This document shows positions 6,077 through 15,460 of a stretch of 64,000 bases of DNA, one piece after another (position 1 is the first letter of the stretch; each line of letters begins with the position of its first letter). The translations under genes were made by a program, and so were the position numbers. Origin of the DNA: Nitrospirota bacterium (GTDB taxonomy: Bacteria > Nitrospirota > Thermodesulfovibrionia > Thermodesulfovibrionales > UBA6898); NCBI GenBank assembly GCA_021783515.1, contig JAJXTV010000007.1, forward strand, positions 1 through 64,000, read 5' to 3'. Under the pieces are notes generated by a model. That model searched no databases. It was not told where the DNA came from and saw only the letters and a program-made list of their open reading frames with translations.

Positions 6077-8308
6077 ATGACGGTCGAAGAGTTTGTACGG
6101 TTTCTCGACTCCGACAGGGAGTTTCAGCTGCAGGCCGCAGGGCGAAAGTACATCGAGCCCATAGAGGGGGACTACGCGGAGCCTGAGGTCGATGCCGGGA
6201 CCCGTAACGTGCTCGCCCAAAAAGGGATACCCCGGCTTTACCGCCATCAGGCCGAGACGATCCGCCTGATACGGAACGGGAAGAACGTGGTACTGATGAC
6301 GCCCACCGCAAGCGGCAAAAGCCTCTCCTATAACATTCCGGTCCTCGACTCCATACAGGCCGACCCGCAGACTGCCGCGCTTTACCTTTTCCCCCTGAAG
6401 GGGCTCGAACAGGACCAACTGAAGAACCTGAACGAACTTTCCGGGCTGCTCGGGATGGGCGACGCGGGTGAGATCTACGACGGCGACACCCCGGCGGATG
6501 AGAGAAAAAGGATCAGGGAGGCCGTGCCGCCCGTTCTCTTTACGAACCCCGACATGCTCCACCTGGCGCTGCTCCCCTTCCACAGGAAATGGGAAGACCT
6601 TTTCAGACGCCTGCGCTACGTGGTGATAGACGAAATCCACAGCTACCGCGGCGTCTTCGGTTCCCACGTCTCGCAGATATTCCGCAGGCTGAGACGGGTC
6701 TGCGATTACTACGGGACTTCGCCTGTCTTCATCGCAGCCTCCGCGACAATCGCCAACCCCGGGGGGCTCGCGGCCGATCTCACCGGACTCCCCTTCGAAA
6801 CGGTACGGCAAAACGGCGCGCCGGCGGCCGGCAGATACTTCTTTTTCATGGACCCCGTCGAAAGCCCTTACACGGCGGCGACACGACTCTTCGTGCAGTG
6901 TCTGGAGGCCGGCCTCCGGACGATCCTCTTTACCAAGGCGAGAAGGATCACGGAGCTCATCTACACCTGGACGCTCAATTATGCCCCCGGCCTCAGGGGC
7001 AGGATAAGCCCCTACCGGGCCGGGTTCCTGCCCGAGGAGCGGCGCGGGATCGAGGCGCGGCTCTTCAGCGGAGAGCTGCTCGGAGTCATTTCGACGAGCG
7101 CGCTCGAACTCGGCGTCGACATCGGCGGTCTGGACTGTTGTATCCTCTGCGGATATCCCGGATCGGTATCGAGCACCTGGCAGAGGTCCGGCCGGGTCGG
7201 CAGGCAAAGCGCCGAGTCTCTTACGGTACTGATCGCGATCCAGGACGCCCTCGACCATTATTTCATGAGGCACCCCGGTGAGTTCTTCGCAAAGAGCCAT
7301 GAGGCGGCCGTGGTGGACCCCGGAAACAGGAGCATCATGAGGAAGCATCTCGTCTGCGCGGCTGCGGAGCTTCCTCTCCGGAACGACGAGCCTGTCTACG
7401 ATATCCCCCGGCTCCTTCCGCTAATCGAAGAGCTCGCAGGGGAGCAGGCGCTTTCTCCTGTCAAGGGCGGCGGGACCTGGCGGTCGGCAGTCCGGCGGCC
7501 GCACAGGGAGGTGGGCATCCGCGCCGCAGGGGAGCGGTTTGCTCTCGTGAGCGAGGCGGGCAGACATATCGGCGAATTGAGCGGCTGGCGGGTCTTCGGC
7601 GAGGCGTTTCCCGGCGCGATCTATCTTCACGCGGGGAAACAGTACCGGGTCGCCGAACTCGACCTGCTCAGGAGAAGGGCGATATGTAAAGAAGACAAGT
7701 CCCCCTATTATACGCAGCCTCTCAGCGAAGGCAGGACCGAAATCATCAGGGAGTGCGAGAAACGCACAATAGGAACCATCGAATGCTCCTGGGGAACGTT
7801 GAGGATCACGAAAAAGATCACCGGCTACGACACAAAGAGGGCCTTCGACAGAAGAAGGATTTCGAGCCACGCCCTTGATCTTCCGAAGTACGTCTTCGAG
7901 ACAGAGGGCCTCTGGACCGTCATATCCGCGGCAACGGCCTCGGAGATCGAATCGGCCGGTTTCGACCTCGGAGGAACGCTGCACGCGGTCGAGCATACGG
8001 CGATCGCCGCGATGCCGCTGTTCGCCCTCTGCGACAGGGGGGACATGGGAGGGTTGAGCCACACGGGCTTCCCCGATTTCGGCCTGCCGGCGATCTTTCT
8101 GTATGACGGGTATGAGGGAGGTGTCGGACTGGCAAAGAGGGCGCTCGAGATCGGGGCAGAATGGCTCGGGGCGACGCTCGGGATCATCGAGGAATGTCCC
8201 TGCGCCGGAGGCTGCCCGTCGTGCGTCCAGGATGCGCAGTGCGGAAACAGAAACGAGCCCCTGGACAAGGAAGGGGCGAAGTATTTATTGAGGAAGTGGC
8301 TGGCGTAA
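6077..8308 (+). CDS. MrfA/Hrq1-like superfamily 2 DNA helicase with DUF1998
   Basis: About 743 residues. Helicase motifs in order: TPTASGKSLSYNIP (Walker A), VVIDEIHSYRG (DEIH Walker B), AASATIANP (motif III), STSALELGVDIGGLD, and QRSGRVGRQ (motif VI). The C-terminal third (about 560-743) has the DUF1998/MZB zinc-binding arrangement CPCAGGCPSCVQDAQCGN. This is the architecture of B. subtilis MrfA and yeast Hrq1, 3'-5' helicases acting in repair of mitomycin-type lesions. B. subtilis mrfA is paired with the exonuclease gene mrfB; no mrfB is seen here. ATG 6077 follows a -10 box; the extension from 6008 has no supporting features. Confidence 0.88.
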   Translation: MTVEEFVRFLDSDREFQLQAAGRKYIEPIEGDYAEPEVDAGTRNVLAQKGIPRLYRHQAETIRLIRNGKNVVLMTPTASGKSLSYNIPVLDSIQADPQTAALYLFPLKGLEQDQLKNLNELSGLLGMGDAGEIYDGDTPADERKRIREAVPPVLFTNPDMLHLALLPFHRKWEDLFRRLRYVVIDEIHSYRGVFGSHVSQIFRRLRRVCDYYGTSPVFIAASATIANPGGLAADLTGLPFETVRQNGAPAAGRYFFFMDPVESPYTAATRLFVQCLEAGLRTILFTKARRITELIYTWTLNYAPGLRGRISPYRAGFLPEERRGIEARLFSGELLGVISTSALELGVDIGGLDCCILCGYPGSVSSTWQRSGRVGRQSAESLTVLIAIQDALDHYFMRHPGEFFAKSHEAAVVDPGNRSIMRKHLVCAAAELPLRNDEPVYDIPRLLPLIEELAGEQALSPVKGGGTWRSAVRRPHREVGIRAAGERFALVSEAGRHIGELSGWRVFGEAFPGAIYLHAGKQYRVAELDLLRRRAICKEDKSPYYTQPLSEGRTEIIRECEKRTIGTIECSWGTLRITKKITGYDTKRAFDRRRISSHALDLPKYVFETEGLWTVISAATASEIESAGFDLGGTLHAVEHTAIAAMPLFALCDRGDMGGLSHTGFPDFGLPAIFLYDGYEGGVGLAKRALEIGAEWLGATLGIIEECPCAGGCPSCVQDAQCGNRNEPLDKEGAKYLLRKWLA

Positions 8309-8449
8309 ACCCCTCAGCGCCATAGACATCACCGCAAAGGCGGGGAGAGGGGCACGAAAAGCCTTTCGTCGCGGTTCATTAGCGCATCGGAAGCCGCGCA
8401 GCAACGCCCGGCCGGGACATAACGCGCGGCACAGTCTCGTATTCTCGAG

Positions 8450-8500
8450 CCACGCTCCTTCAAATACTATCGCATCAGAAAGGATGTGAGGGCCGCTCTC
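8450..8500 (+). repeat. Dispersed intergenic hairpin repeat, copy C (diverged)
   Basis: It contains CCACGCTCCTTCAAAT, CTATCGCATCAGAAAGGATG and TGAGGGCCGCTCTC, aligning with copy B but lacking its right end. It sits between the convergent 3' ends of the helicase and dCMP deaminase genes. Confidence 0.75.
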
Positions 8501-8528
8501 GATAAGGTCAAGGCAAACCGGGGCGAGC

Positions 8529-9020
8529 TCAGATCCGCCCCTTCAGCCAGCCGGCCGGTTTTACGACGTGGTACTTGCCGTTGCCGTCCGCATAAACCAC
8601 CTTCATTATCCTGGCGTTGAGGATCATGCGCTTGCACATCATGCAGGGTTCGGACTGGCATTCGCATCCGTCACCGTCGGCGCCGGATATATAAATAGTG
8701 GCGCCCTCGAGTTCGTCGGCCGACGCGCGAATGATCGCGTTCGCCTCGGCATGTACGCTGTGGCAGAGCTCATACCTCTGCCCGTGAGGGATCTGGAGCT
8801 CTTTCCTGGTGCACTTGCCGGCGTCGAGGCAGTCCTTGACCCCCGCAGCCGCGCCGTTGTATCCCGTGCTCACGATGATATGGTCCTTCGTGATCACCGC
8901 GCCGTACCTCCGCCTCATGCAGGTGGCGCGTGCCGAGACCGCCCTGGCTATGTTGAGGAAGTATTCATCCCACCCGGGACGCAGGTCGCCTTTATTCTTT
9001 CTTCCGGATTTCATCTTCAT
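8529..9020 (-). CDS. comEB: dCMP deaminase (ComEB-like)
   Basis: About 163 residues of the zinc cytidine/deoxycytidylate deaminase fold. The catalytic motif is HSVHAEANAI, with the zinc ligands completed by SEPCMMCKRM. The insert with GYNGAAAGVKDCLDAGKC and the HGQRYELCHS segment are typical of dCMP deaminases. The reaction is dCMP to dUMP, feeding thymidylate synthesis. The start at 9020 has GAAGG upstream and a TATAAT on the minus strand at 9045-9050, which argues against the longer in-frame extension. Confidence 0.9.
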   Translation of the reverse strand: MKMKSGRKNKGDLRPGWDEYFLNIARAVSARATCMRRRYGAVITKDHIIVSTGYNGAAAGVKDCLDAGKCTRKELQIPHGQRYELCHSVHAEANAIIRASADELEGATIYISGADGDGCECQSEPCMMCKRMILNARIMKVVYADGNGKYHVVKPAGWLKGRI

Positions 9021-9156
9021 CCATCCTTCTCTGCAATCTACCCTATTATAAAAAAGCTCTTTCTTTTTCGCCATGGTCCGGGACAGCGGGCGCGACGAAT
9101 CACTCCCCCGCGCCATTTCCTGCGCCTACCCTCCCGCAGCCGATTCTGCCCGTCGG

Positions 9157-10065
9157 TCAGGGTTTTCCCTTTGCGTCCCACCAGCTCCGGTGCATGCTGC
9201 AGCTCCTGACAAAAGCGGCCGGGAGTCTTTGGTAGCTCCTTCCAAGCGCATATCCGGCGTATTTCAAGCAGGCCCTCATGAGGAACTGCGGTACGAGCCA
9301 CGGCTTCCCTTCTGCCGCCAGATAACGGACACCGGATTTAATAAACTGCATCCCCTCCCCTTCGGGCCTCCCGAACGTTTCAAGAAGCCAGCGTTCGCTC
9401 GAGTGGAAGACCCCGATGTCGAAATAGCGCCTGAACTCCTCGCACGGGGTGTAATCGTGGGAATGGTAGACCTCCGCATCCGATACATACGCTATCTTGT
9501 ACCCGGCCATGAGCAGCCTCGCGCCGGCGCATACGTCCTCCCCCATGATCAGCCGCCTCCGGAAGCCGCCCACGCGGCCGAGCGCCTCCTTCCGGTACGC
9601 CGCAAAGGAATTCGAAAGAAAGGGCGTCTTGATGCCGAGCCGGGCCTTGTCCTCCATGCTCCGCACGCCGGATGTCGCGGGATAATTGAACAGTCTCAGG
9701 TGTGCGCCGAATACCGATGCCCCCGGCTTCGGCAGCTGCCTGCCGTACGCGGCGGCGACCGATGCGTCGGCAAAGGGTTTCATCAGATTCTCGACCGACA
9801 GATCGTCGGCAGGAAGCGCATCCTGCGAAAAAAATACGACGATGTCGCCCTTCGCGGCCCCGGCCGCGAGGCTGCGCGTGCCGCCGTGGTCGAACTCGCC
9901 TTCGGCGATCCTGAGGACCCGCACGCCGCCGGACCCTTGGATGCCCTCACCCGATGAAGAATCGACGATGATGATCTCGTCCGAAACCGTCTGGGTTTTC
10001 AGTTTCGCCAGAAGGGCCGCGGCCTGTTCGGGGGCGTTCCGTATGGGGACAATTATACTCGTCAT
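9157..10065 (-). CDS. Family 2 glycosyltransferase
   Basis: About 302 residues with a GT-A fold. It has the N-terminal MTSIIVPIRNAPEQ, EIIIVDSSSG, and FFSQDALP in place of the usual DXD region, followed by MGEDVCAGARLLMAGYKIAY, typical of rhamnosyltransferase-like members. It likely transfers a nucleotide-activated sugar to a surface glycan; donor and acceptor are unknown. ATG 10065 starts exactly at the conserved first strand; longer frames have no support. It is divergent from the secretion operon across about 118 bases, and a minus-strand TATAAT lies near 10098-10103. Confidence 0.85.
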   Translation of the reverse strand: MTSIIVPIRNAPEQAAALLAKLKTQTVSDEIIIVDSSSGEGIQGSGGVRVLRIAEGEFDHGGTRSLAAGAAKGDIVVFFSQDALPADDLSVENLMKPFADASVAAAYGRQLPKPGASVFGAHLRLFNYPATSGVRSMEDKARLGIKTPFLSNSFAAYRKEALGRVGGFRRRLIMGEDVCAGARLLMAGYKIAYVSDAEVYHSHDYTPCEEFRRYFDIGVFHSSERWLLETFGRPEGEGMQFIKSGVRYLAAEGKPWLVPQFLMRACLKYAGYALGRSYQRLPAAFVRSCSMHRSWWDAKGKP

Positions 10066-10172
10066 GGTCCGTTTGATGGAATTCGGAAATCCCTTGTTAT
10101 TATACAGGAATCCGCGTCTCACCGAGAAGATTCCTCCCGGCCCCTTCTTGGTAAAAGGTCCTACCCGTGTGG

Positions 10173-10178
10173 TATAAT
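10173..10178 (+). promoter_or_regulatory. Extended -10 promoter of the type II secretion operon
   Basis: TGGTATAAT (TG-N-TATAAT) ends 5 bases before ATG 10184. The intervening bases are all T, so there is no Shine-Dalgarno; the first gene of the operon is predicted to be leaderless. TTGGTA near 10148 is a possible weak -35 with a long spacer. Confidence 0.65.
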
Positions 10179-10183
10179 TTTTT

Positions 10184-11728
10184 ATGTCTGATTCGGATAG
10201 TGCTACCACTGCGGAGAAGTCCGTACTCGGCCCGGAAGACCTGCCGAAAGTCCCCTTTGTTCTGAACGGCCTGTCGGCCCGCTTCATTCGCGAAAACATG
10301 ATCGTGCCGCTCGATATGAAGCAAAACAGGCTCAAGGTGGCGATGGCCGACCCCTCGGACGGCCAGACAATCGATGCCCTGAGAGTGGCGACCGGCGCGG
10401 AAGTCGCGGTCTGCAAGGCGGACCCGAAGGCCCTCGGAGAATATATCGCCCGTTTTTACAGCCAGGAACCCCAGAATATCGGCAAGATAGTCGAGGACAT
10501 GGGGGAAAAGGGGTTCGAGTTCATCGGGGACGAAGAGGAAGACGTCGGCCATCTCAAGGACCTTGCCTCGGAGGCGCCGATCATCCGCCTTGTCAACCTC
10601 GTTCTCACCAGGGCGGTCGAAAGCAGGGCGAGCGACATCCATATCGAGCCGTTCGAGGACGAGCTGAAGGTCAGGTACCGCATCGACGGCGTGCTCCACG
10701 AGACCGAATCCACTCCGAAGAAGCTCCAGGCGGCGATCATATCGAGAGTCAAGATCATGGCGAAGATGAATATCGCCGAACGAAGACTCCCCCAGGACGG
10801 ACGGATCAAGCTCAAGGTGGGCGCGAAGGAAGTCGATCTCAGGGTCTCGACCATACCTGTCCTGCACGGCGAGAGCGTCGTGATGAGGATCCTTCACAAA
10901 GAAGGGATCGTGATCGACCTCGATCTCCTCGGCTTTCCTCCCGGGACGCTCGCCGGATTCGACCGGCTCATCAACAAACCCAACGGGATCGTCCTGGTGA
11001 CAGGCCCCACCGGCAGCGGAAAGACGACGACGCTGTACGGGGCGCTGGACAAGATAAACTCCCCCGACGTGAAGATCATAACCGTCGAAGACCCTGTCGA
11101 ATACCAGCTCAAGGGCGTCAACCAGATCCAGGTGAAGCCCCAGATCGGGCTGAACTTCGCCAATACGCTGAGGCATATCGTGAGGCAGGATCCCGACATC
11201 ATCATGATCGGCGAAATCAGGGACCTCGAGACCGCCGAGATCGCGATCCAGTCCGCCCTGACGGGGCATCTCGTCTTTTCGACCCTGCATACGAACGACG
11301 CGCCCAGCGCGATCACGAGGCTGCTCGACATGGGCGTCGAAAATTTTCTCCTCTCCTCGACGGTGAGGGGCATCCTCGCGCAGAGGCTCGTCCGGGTGAT
11401 CTGCCCCTCGTGTAAGACCATCGATACGTCGGGCGTCGACCGGGAGGGCCTCGCGAAACTCGGCATCGGCGACGAGGTGACGATCTACCGGGGCTCGGGC
11501 TGCGAACACTGCGCCCATACCGGCTTCTACGGCCGGCTCGGAATATTCGAGCTCCTCATCGTGGACGACGAAATCCGCAGGCTCGTCCTCAAGAGCGCCG
11601 ACGCAAACCAGCTGAGGGACGCGGGACGCGGCAACGGCATGAGGACACTCCTTGAAGACGGCGCCGACAAGATCCGGGAGGGCGTTACGACCCTCAGCGA
11701 AGTGCTCAGGGTCACCCAGGAGGTCTAG
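10184..11728 (+). CDS. gspE: Type II secretion ATPase GspE
   Basis: A 514-residue hexameric ATPase that powers pseudopilus assembly at the inner membrane. The N-terminal domain (about 1-110) binds GspL. The C-terminal motor has GPTGSGKTTTLYGAL (Walker A), the Asp box ITVEDPVEYQL, RQDPDIIMIGEIRD (Walker B), the HTNDA His box, and the four-Cys zinc subdomain VICPSCK...SGCEHCAHTGFYGR that separates GspE from PilT. It is the first gene of a nine-gene operon. Its stop overlaps the GTG start of gspF by one base. Confidence 0.95.
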   Translation: MSDSDSATTAEKSVLGPEDLPKVPFVLNGLSARFIRENMIVPLDMKQNRLKVAMADPSDGQTIDALRVATGAEVAVCKADPKALGEYIARFYSQEPQNIGKIVEDMGEKGFEFIGDEEEDVGHLKDLASEAPIIRLVNLVLTRAVESRASDIHIEPFEDELKVRYRIDGVLHETESTPKKLQAAIISRVKIMAKMNIAERRLPQDGRIKLKVGAKEVDLRVSTIPVLHGESVVMRILHKEGIVIDLDLLGFPPGTLAGFDRLINKPNGIVLVTGPTGSGKTTTLYGALDKINSPDVKIITVEDPVEYQLKGVNQIQVKPQIGLNFANTLRHIVRQDPDIIMIGEIRDLETAEIAIQSALTGHLVFSTLHTNDAPSAITRLLDMGVENFLLSSTVRGILAQRLVRVICPSCKTIDTSGVDREGLAKLGIGDEVTIYRGSGCEHCAHTGFYGRLGIFELLIVDDEIRRLVLKSADANQLRDAGRGNGMRTLLEDGADKIREGVTTLSEVLRVTQEV

Positions 11729-12921
11729 TGGGGATCTTTTCATACAGGGCCACCACGAGCGAAGGGGCGATCGTGGAGGGAGTAATAGAGGCCGCCACCG
11801 AAAGGGACGCGGCAGACAGGCTGAAGAACTCCGGAATCATCCCCATCAGGATCACCACCCCGAAAGAGGGACTCGGAGGAAGGTTTCTCCCGAAATCCTC
11901 GAAGGGCGACATCCTGACGTTCACGACCGAACTCTCGGCGCTCCTCGGGGCCGGGCTGCCGCTGGACAGGAGTCTGAACATCCTCTCGGACATCTCGGAA
12001 AGCGGCGAGATGAAGAATATCGTCAAGTCGGTGCTGAAATCGATCAGGGAGGGGAGCTCCTTCTCGGATGCGCTCTCGAAGCACCCGAGGGTCTTCCCCA
12101 AGATATACGTGAACATGATCAGGGCCGGCGAGGCCGGCGGCGTGCTCGACGTCGTCCTCGACAAGCTGAATGAATTCCTCGAATCGTCCCGGGAGCTGAA
12201 GGACCACATCTTCTCGGCGATGATCTATCCGGTGATCCTCCTTTTCACCGGCGGCTTTTCGATCATCGTCCTTCTGGTCTACGTGCTCCCGAAGTTCTCG
12301 ACGATATTCTCGGAGATGCACGTCGCGCTGCCGCTTTCAACCCGGCTAATCATCAGCGTCAGCGGCGCGCTGAGTTCCTTCTGGTGGGCGCTGCTTCTGC
12401 TCGCCGCCGGTGCGTGGCTTCTTTTCAGGAATTACACCCGGTCGGAAGAGGGCAGGTACGCGTGGGACTCGTTCAAGCTGAAGCTGATGGGCGAGGTGAT
12501 CAGAAAGGTCGAGACCGCCCGCTTCAGCCGTACGCTCGGCACCCTGCTGAAAAGCGGAGTCCCTCTGCTGCAGGCGCTCCACAACTCAAAAGACGTTATC
12601 GGCAACCAGGTAATCGCCTCTGCAATCGACGCCGTTTCGAAAGGGGCCAAGGAAGGCAAGGGTATCGCGGCCCCCCTTGCAGGCGCGGCGGTCTTTCCTC
12701 CTCTGGCCCTCTCTATGATCAAGGTCGGAGAGGAGACCGGCCAGCTCGACGTCATGCTCCTGAAGGTCGCCACGACGTACGAAAAAAGCCTGAAGGTCTC
12801 GATAAAACGCTTCGTCAGTTTCGTCGAACCTGCGATGATCCTCGCCATGGGCCTGATCATCGGCTTTATCGTGGTCTCGATGCTGATGGCGATCTTCAGC
12901 ATCACCAATCTGCCGTTGTAG
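11728..12921 (+). CDS. gspF: Type II secretion inner-membrane platform protein GspF
   Basis: 397 residues. Two homologous cytoplasmic helical domains (about 65-190 and 265-390), each followed by membrane segments, form the T2SSF fold; FGGFSI-like and AGEAGG/VGEETGQL motifs are visible (IRAGEAGGVLD, IKVGEETGQLD). The start is GTG 11728 inside the TAGTG overlap with gspE, a sign of translational coupling. It anchors the pseudopilus base and contacts GspE and GspL. Confidence 0.94.
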   Translation: MGIFSYRATTSEGAIVEGVIEAATERDAADRLKNSGIIPIRITTPKEGLGGRFLPKSSKGDILTFTTELSALLGAGLPLDRSLNILSDISESGEMKNIVKSVLKSIREGSSFSDALSKHPRVFPKIYVNMIRAGEAGGVLDVVLDKLNEFLESSRELKDHIFSAMIYPVILLFTGGFSIIVLLVYVLPKFSTIFSEMHVALPLSTRLIISVSGALSSFWWALLLLAAGAWLLFRNYTRSEEGRYAWDSFKLKLMGEVIRKVETARFSRTLGTLLKSGVPLLQALHNSKDVIGNQVIASAIDAVSKGAKEGKGIAAPLAGAAVFPPLALSMIKVGEETGQLDVMLLKVATTYEKSLKVSIKRFVSFVEPAMILAMGLIIGFIVVSMLMAIFSITNLPL

Positions 12922-12936
12922 GCCGGTGGCGCCGAC

Positions 12937-13368
12937 ATGAAACGGGAGCAGGGATTCACTCTTCTTGAACTGATCATCGTGATGCTCCTCGTCGCACTGC
13001 TGATGTCCCTTGCCGCGGCGTTTTTCGTCAATACGCTTCCGTCGAGCAAGTTCAACGCGTCGGCCCGCGAGCTGGCGGCTACGATCCGTCATGCGAAGGC
13101 GCTCGCACAGATCGACGGCGAACAGAAGAGCCTCACCATCGATATGGATTCCGGCCGGTACGGCATAGGAGATGCGGCGGGGAAAACGGTGCCGGAGGGC
13201 GTCCATATCAAGGTGATAGACCCTGTGGAAGGGGAGATCAGCACCGGGACCTACCGGATCGTATGCCCCCCCAACGGCAGCATCCAAGGAGGCACGATCG
13301 TGCTCTGGAACGAAAAGAAGACGGCCACCATAACCATAGACCCGGTCGCGGGTCCGGTGGTGCAATAG
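12937..13368 (+). CDS. gspH: Minor pseudopilin GspH
   Basis: A 143-residue type IV prepilin-like protein. The prepilin peptidase site is GFTLLELIIVML after a short basic leader (MKREQG), with Glu at +5. The body has ARELAATIRHAKALA and DSGRYGIGD, characteristic of GspH rather than GspG. It forms part of the pseudopilus tip assembly. The following gene starts at GTG 13368 inside its stop codon. No major pseudopilin (GspG) gene precedes it, which is the usual arrangement. Confidence 0.85.
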   Translation: MKREQGFTLLELIIVMLLVALLMSLAAAFFVNTLPSSKFNASARELAATIRHAKALAQIDGEQKSLTIDMDSGRYGIGDAAGKTVPEGVHIKVIDPVEGEISTGTYRIVCPPNGSIQGGTIVLWNEKKTATITIDPVAGPVVQ

Positions 13369-13775
13369 TGCGCACAGACAGCGTAAGCCGGTCTGCCGGA
13401 CCGGCCGGGTTCACCCTGCTCGAAGTGCTCGTCGCCCTCGCCCTTCTGAGCATCGCCCTTGTGGTGATCCTCCAGCTTTTTTCGGCGAACATGCGGGGCG
13501 TCTCCTCCTCGGACGGCTACGTCAGGGCGGTGATGACTGCCGAGTCGAAGATGAGGGAGATCACCGACGACGAAGAGATCAGCGAGAAGTCCTGGTCCGA
13601 GACGACAAACGACGGCTACCAGATAGAAGCGGCCGTCACCCCTGCCGAAACCGAGAGGACACAGGACCTGCCGGTGGCGCTCCTGCAGATTAACCTTACG
13701 GTACGGTGGACCGACGGCACCAAGGAGAGGGCGCTCACCCTCAGCACACTGAAACTCATGCCGAAGAAGGTATGA
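13368..13775 (+). CDS. gspI: Minor pseudopilin GspI
   Basis: 135 residues from GTG 13368 (TAGTG overlap with gspH). It has a basic leader, then GFTLLEVLVALALLSIAL with Glu at +5, and the GspI-type body ending LTVRWTDGTKERALTLSTLK. In known systems GspI nucleates the I-J-K tip complex. Its stop overlaps the ATG of gspJ (ATGA). Confidence 0.88.
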   Translation: MRTDSVSRSAGPAGFTLLEVLVALALLSIALVVILQLFSANMRGVSSSDGYVRAVMTAESKMREITDDEEISEKSWSETTNDGYQIEAAVTPAETERTQDLPVALLQINLTVRWTDGTKERALTLSTLKLMPKKV

Positions 13776-14467
13776 CATCGCGCCGGCGATATACGGGGTC
13801 CGCGCGCACGGCCGGAGACGGCGGATTCACCCTCCTGGAACTGCTGATATCCTTCGCGATCCTCGGCCTCATCGCGGTGATCCTGGCGGCCGCGCTGAAG
13901 GTCGGCGTGCAGGCGGTCTCCAAGGGCGAGCGAAAGATGAATTCCGTGGACAGGGTCCGGACCTCGCTCACTATCGTTGAGGCCCAGATCCAGTCCGAGA
14001 CCGGGCTGACCTACGATGACAACGGGGAGCAGAAGCGGTATTTCAGGGGCGGCAACGATGCGCTGCAGCTCTCGACGAACTATTCGATCTGGGGAGGGAG
14101 CAGGGGATACGTTGTGGTCTCCTACTCGGTCGAAACGGACAACGAGGGGAAGCAGTCGCTCAAGGCGGCCGAAAATGTAATCGGGATGGATAATCCCAGA
14201 GAGACGACGCTCTTCACTGCGATGGACCGGATATCGTTCGAATATTTTTATAAAGGACCGACGGACGAAAAAGGCAGCTGGGTGGAATCGTGGACCGATG
14301 ACCTCACCGTTCCGGTGAAGGTGAAGCTCCGCTTGGTATCGGGCGAGAGGGACTATTCTCTGATCATCCCGATGAGAACCGCGACGGCGCAGAACAGCGC
14401 GGCCCCGCCCCCCTTTTCGAATTCGCAGCGCGGCGGCTCAACCGGCCCTTTTTCGGATGTTAAGTGA
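13772..14467 (+). CDS. gspJ: Minor pseudopilin GspJ
   Basis: 231 residues. A leader of about 18 residues precedes GFTLLELLISFAILGL with Glu at +5. The larger body is typical of GspJ, with FEYFYKGPTDEKGSW and PVKVKLRLVSG resembling the conserved beta-strand region. The C-terminal tail is Pro/Ser-rich. ATG 13772 overlaps the gspI stop by 4 bases. Its own stop overlaps the gspK start region (GTGATG). Confidence 0.88.
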   Translation: MTSRRRYTGSARTAGDGGFTLLELLISFAILGLIAVILAAALKVGVQAVSKGERKMNSVDRVRTSLTIVEAQIQSETGLTYDDNGEQKRYFRGGNDALQLSTNYSIWGGSRGYVVVSYSVETDNEGKQSLKAAENVIGMDNPRETTLFTAMDRISFEYFYKGPTDEKGSWVESWTDDLTVPVKVKLRLVSGERDYSLIIPMRTATAQNSAAPPPFSNSQRGGSTGPFSDVK

Positions 14468-15456
14468 TGAGGGATAACTTAGGAAAACGCCATATTTCAG
14501 CCCTGCGGCCGCCCCTCCCGGTGGGCGACCGCAGAGGCATCGCGCTGATCATGGTCCTCTGGGTCCTGGCAGTGCTCATGGTAATCGTCCTTTCTTTCTC
14601 GTACATGACGAGGACGGAGTCCCTTGCAGCAATCTCGTTCAAGGACGGCGTGGAAAAGAAGTTCCTCGCCGAAGCCGGGATAGAGAAAGCGGCGATGGAG
14701 ATCATCTATCGCCGGATGCATCCCAACGTTCAAACCAACACCGAGGGGGTCGAGACATGGAGGGTGGACGGCACGCCCTATACCGTCAATGCCGGCGGCG
14801 GGCATTATACGGTCAGCGTAACCGACGAGGCAGGCAAGATCAACATCAACACTCTCACAGACGCTTCTGGTATACTAGTAAAGAATCTCTTGATGAATGG
14901 GGGCGTTGAGGAGACGGAGGCGGACACGATTGTCGATTCGATTCTGGACTGGAAAGACCCGGATGACCTCGTCAGACTGAATGGCGCCGAGAGCGATTAT
15001 TACATGTCGCTTCCCAATCCCTATAAGGCAAAGAACGCCAATTTCGATACGCTGGAAGAACTGCTGCTCGTGAAGGGGATGACGCCGGAGATTTTATACG
15101 GAAACGGGAAGAAGAAGGGCATCATCGATTTTCTCACGGTGAATTCGAACAGCAGCCAAGTCAGCCTGAGCGCGGCCCCGAAAGAGGTCCTGATGGCGAT
15201 CCCGGGGATGACCGCGGAAGCAGCCGATTCGATCATCGCCGCGCGCGAGACTTCGGGCGATCCGGCGGCGATGCAGGCGGCGATGCAGGGAATGTCTTTC
15301 GGCCAGTTCGCCAATTTCGGCTCGATGGGAAGCGTATTTACGATCGAGTCCGCCGGATACAAGGGAGAAGAAAAAGGCGGCTATGCAATCAAGGCCACGA
15401 TTGTCATACAGCCCGACAACACGTTCACGTACAAGTATTACAAGAGTCCGTCATAG
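14467..15456 (+). CDS. gspK: Minor pseudopilin GspK
   Basis: About 329 residues, the large pseudopilin that caps the pseudopilus. The N-terminus has GIALIMVLWVLAVLMVIVLS, which lacks Glu at +5 as is usual for GspK. VTDEAGKININTL marks the GspK core, followed by two helix-hairpin-helix-like SAM segments (FDTLEELLLVKGMTPE and PKEVLMAIPGMTAEAADSI). The start is ATG 14467 or the adjacent GTG 14464. It lies within the overlapping H-I-J-K block. Confidence 0.9.
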   Translation: MRDNLGKRHISALRPPLPVGDRRGIALIMVLWVLAVLMVIVLSFSYMTRTESLAAISFKDGVEKKFLAEAGIEKAAMEIIYRRMHPNVQTNTEGVETWRVDGTPYTVNAGGGHYTVSVTDEAGKININTLTDASGILVKNLLMNGGVEETEADTIVDSILDWKDPDDLVRLNGAESDYYMSLPNPYKAKNANFDTLEELLLVKGMTPEILYGNGKKKGIIDFLTVNSNSSQVSLSAAPKEVLMAIPGMTAEAADSIIAARETSGDPAAMQAAMQGMSFGQFANFGSMGSVFTIESAGYKGEEKGGYAIKATIVIQPDNTFTYKYYKSPS

Positions 15457-15460
15457 AACA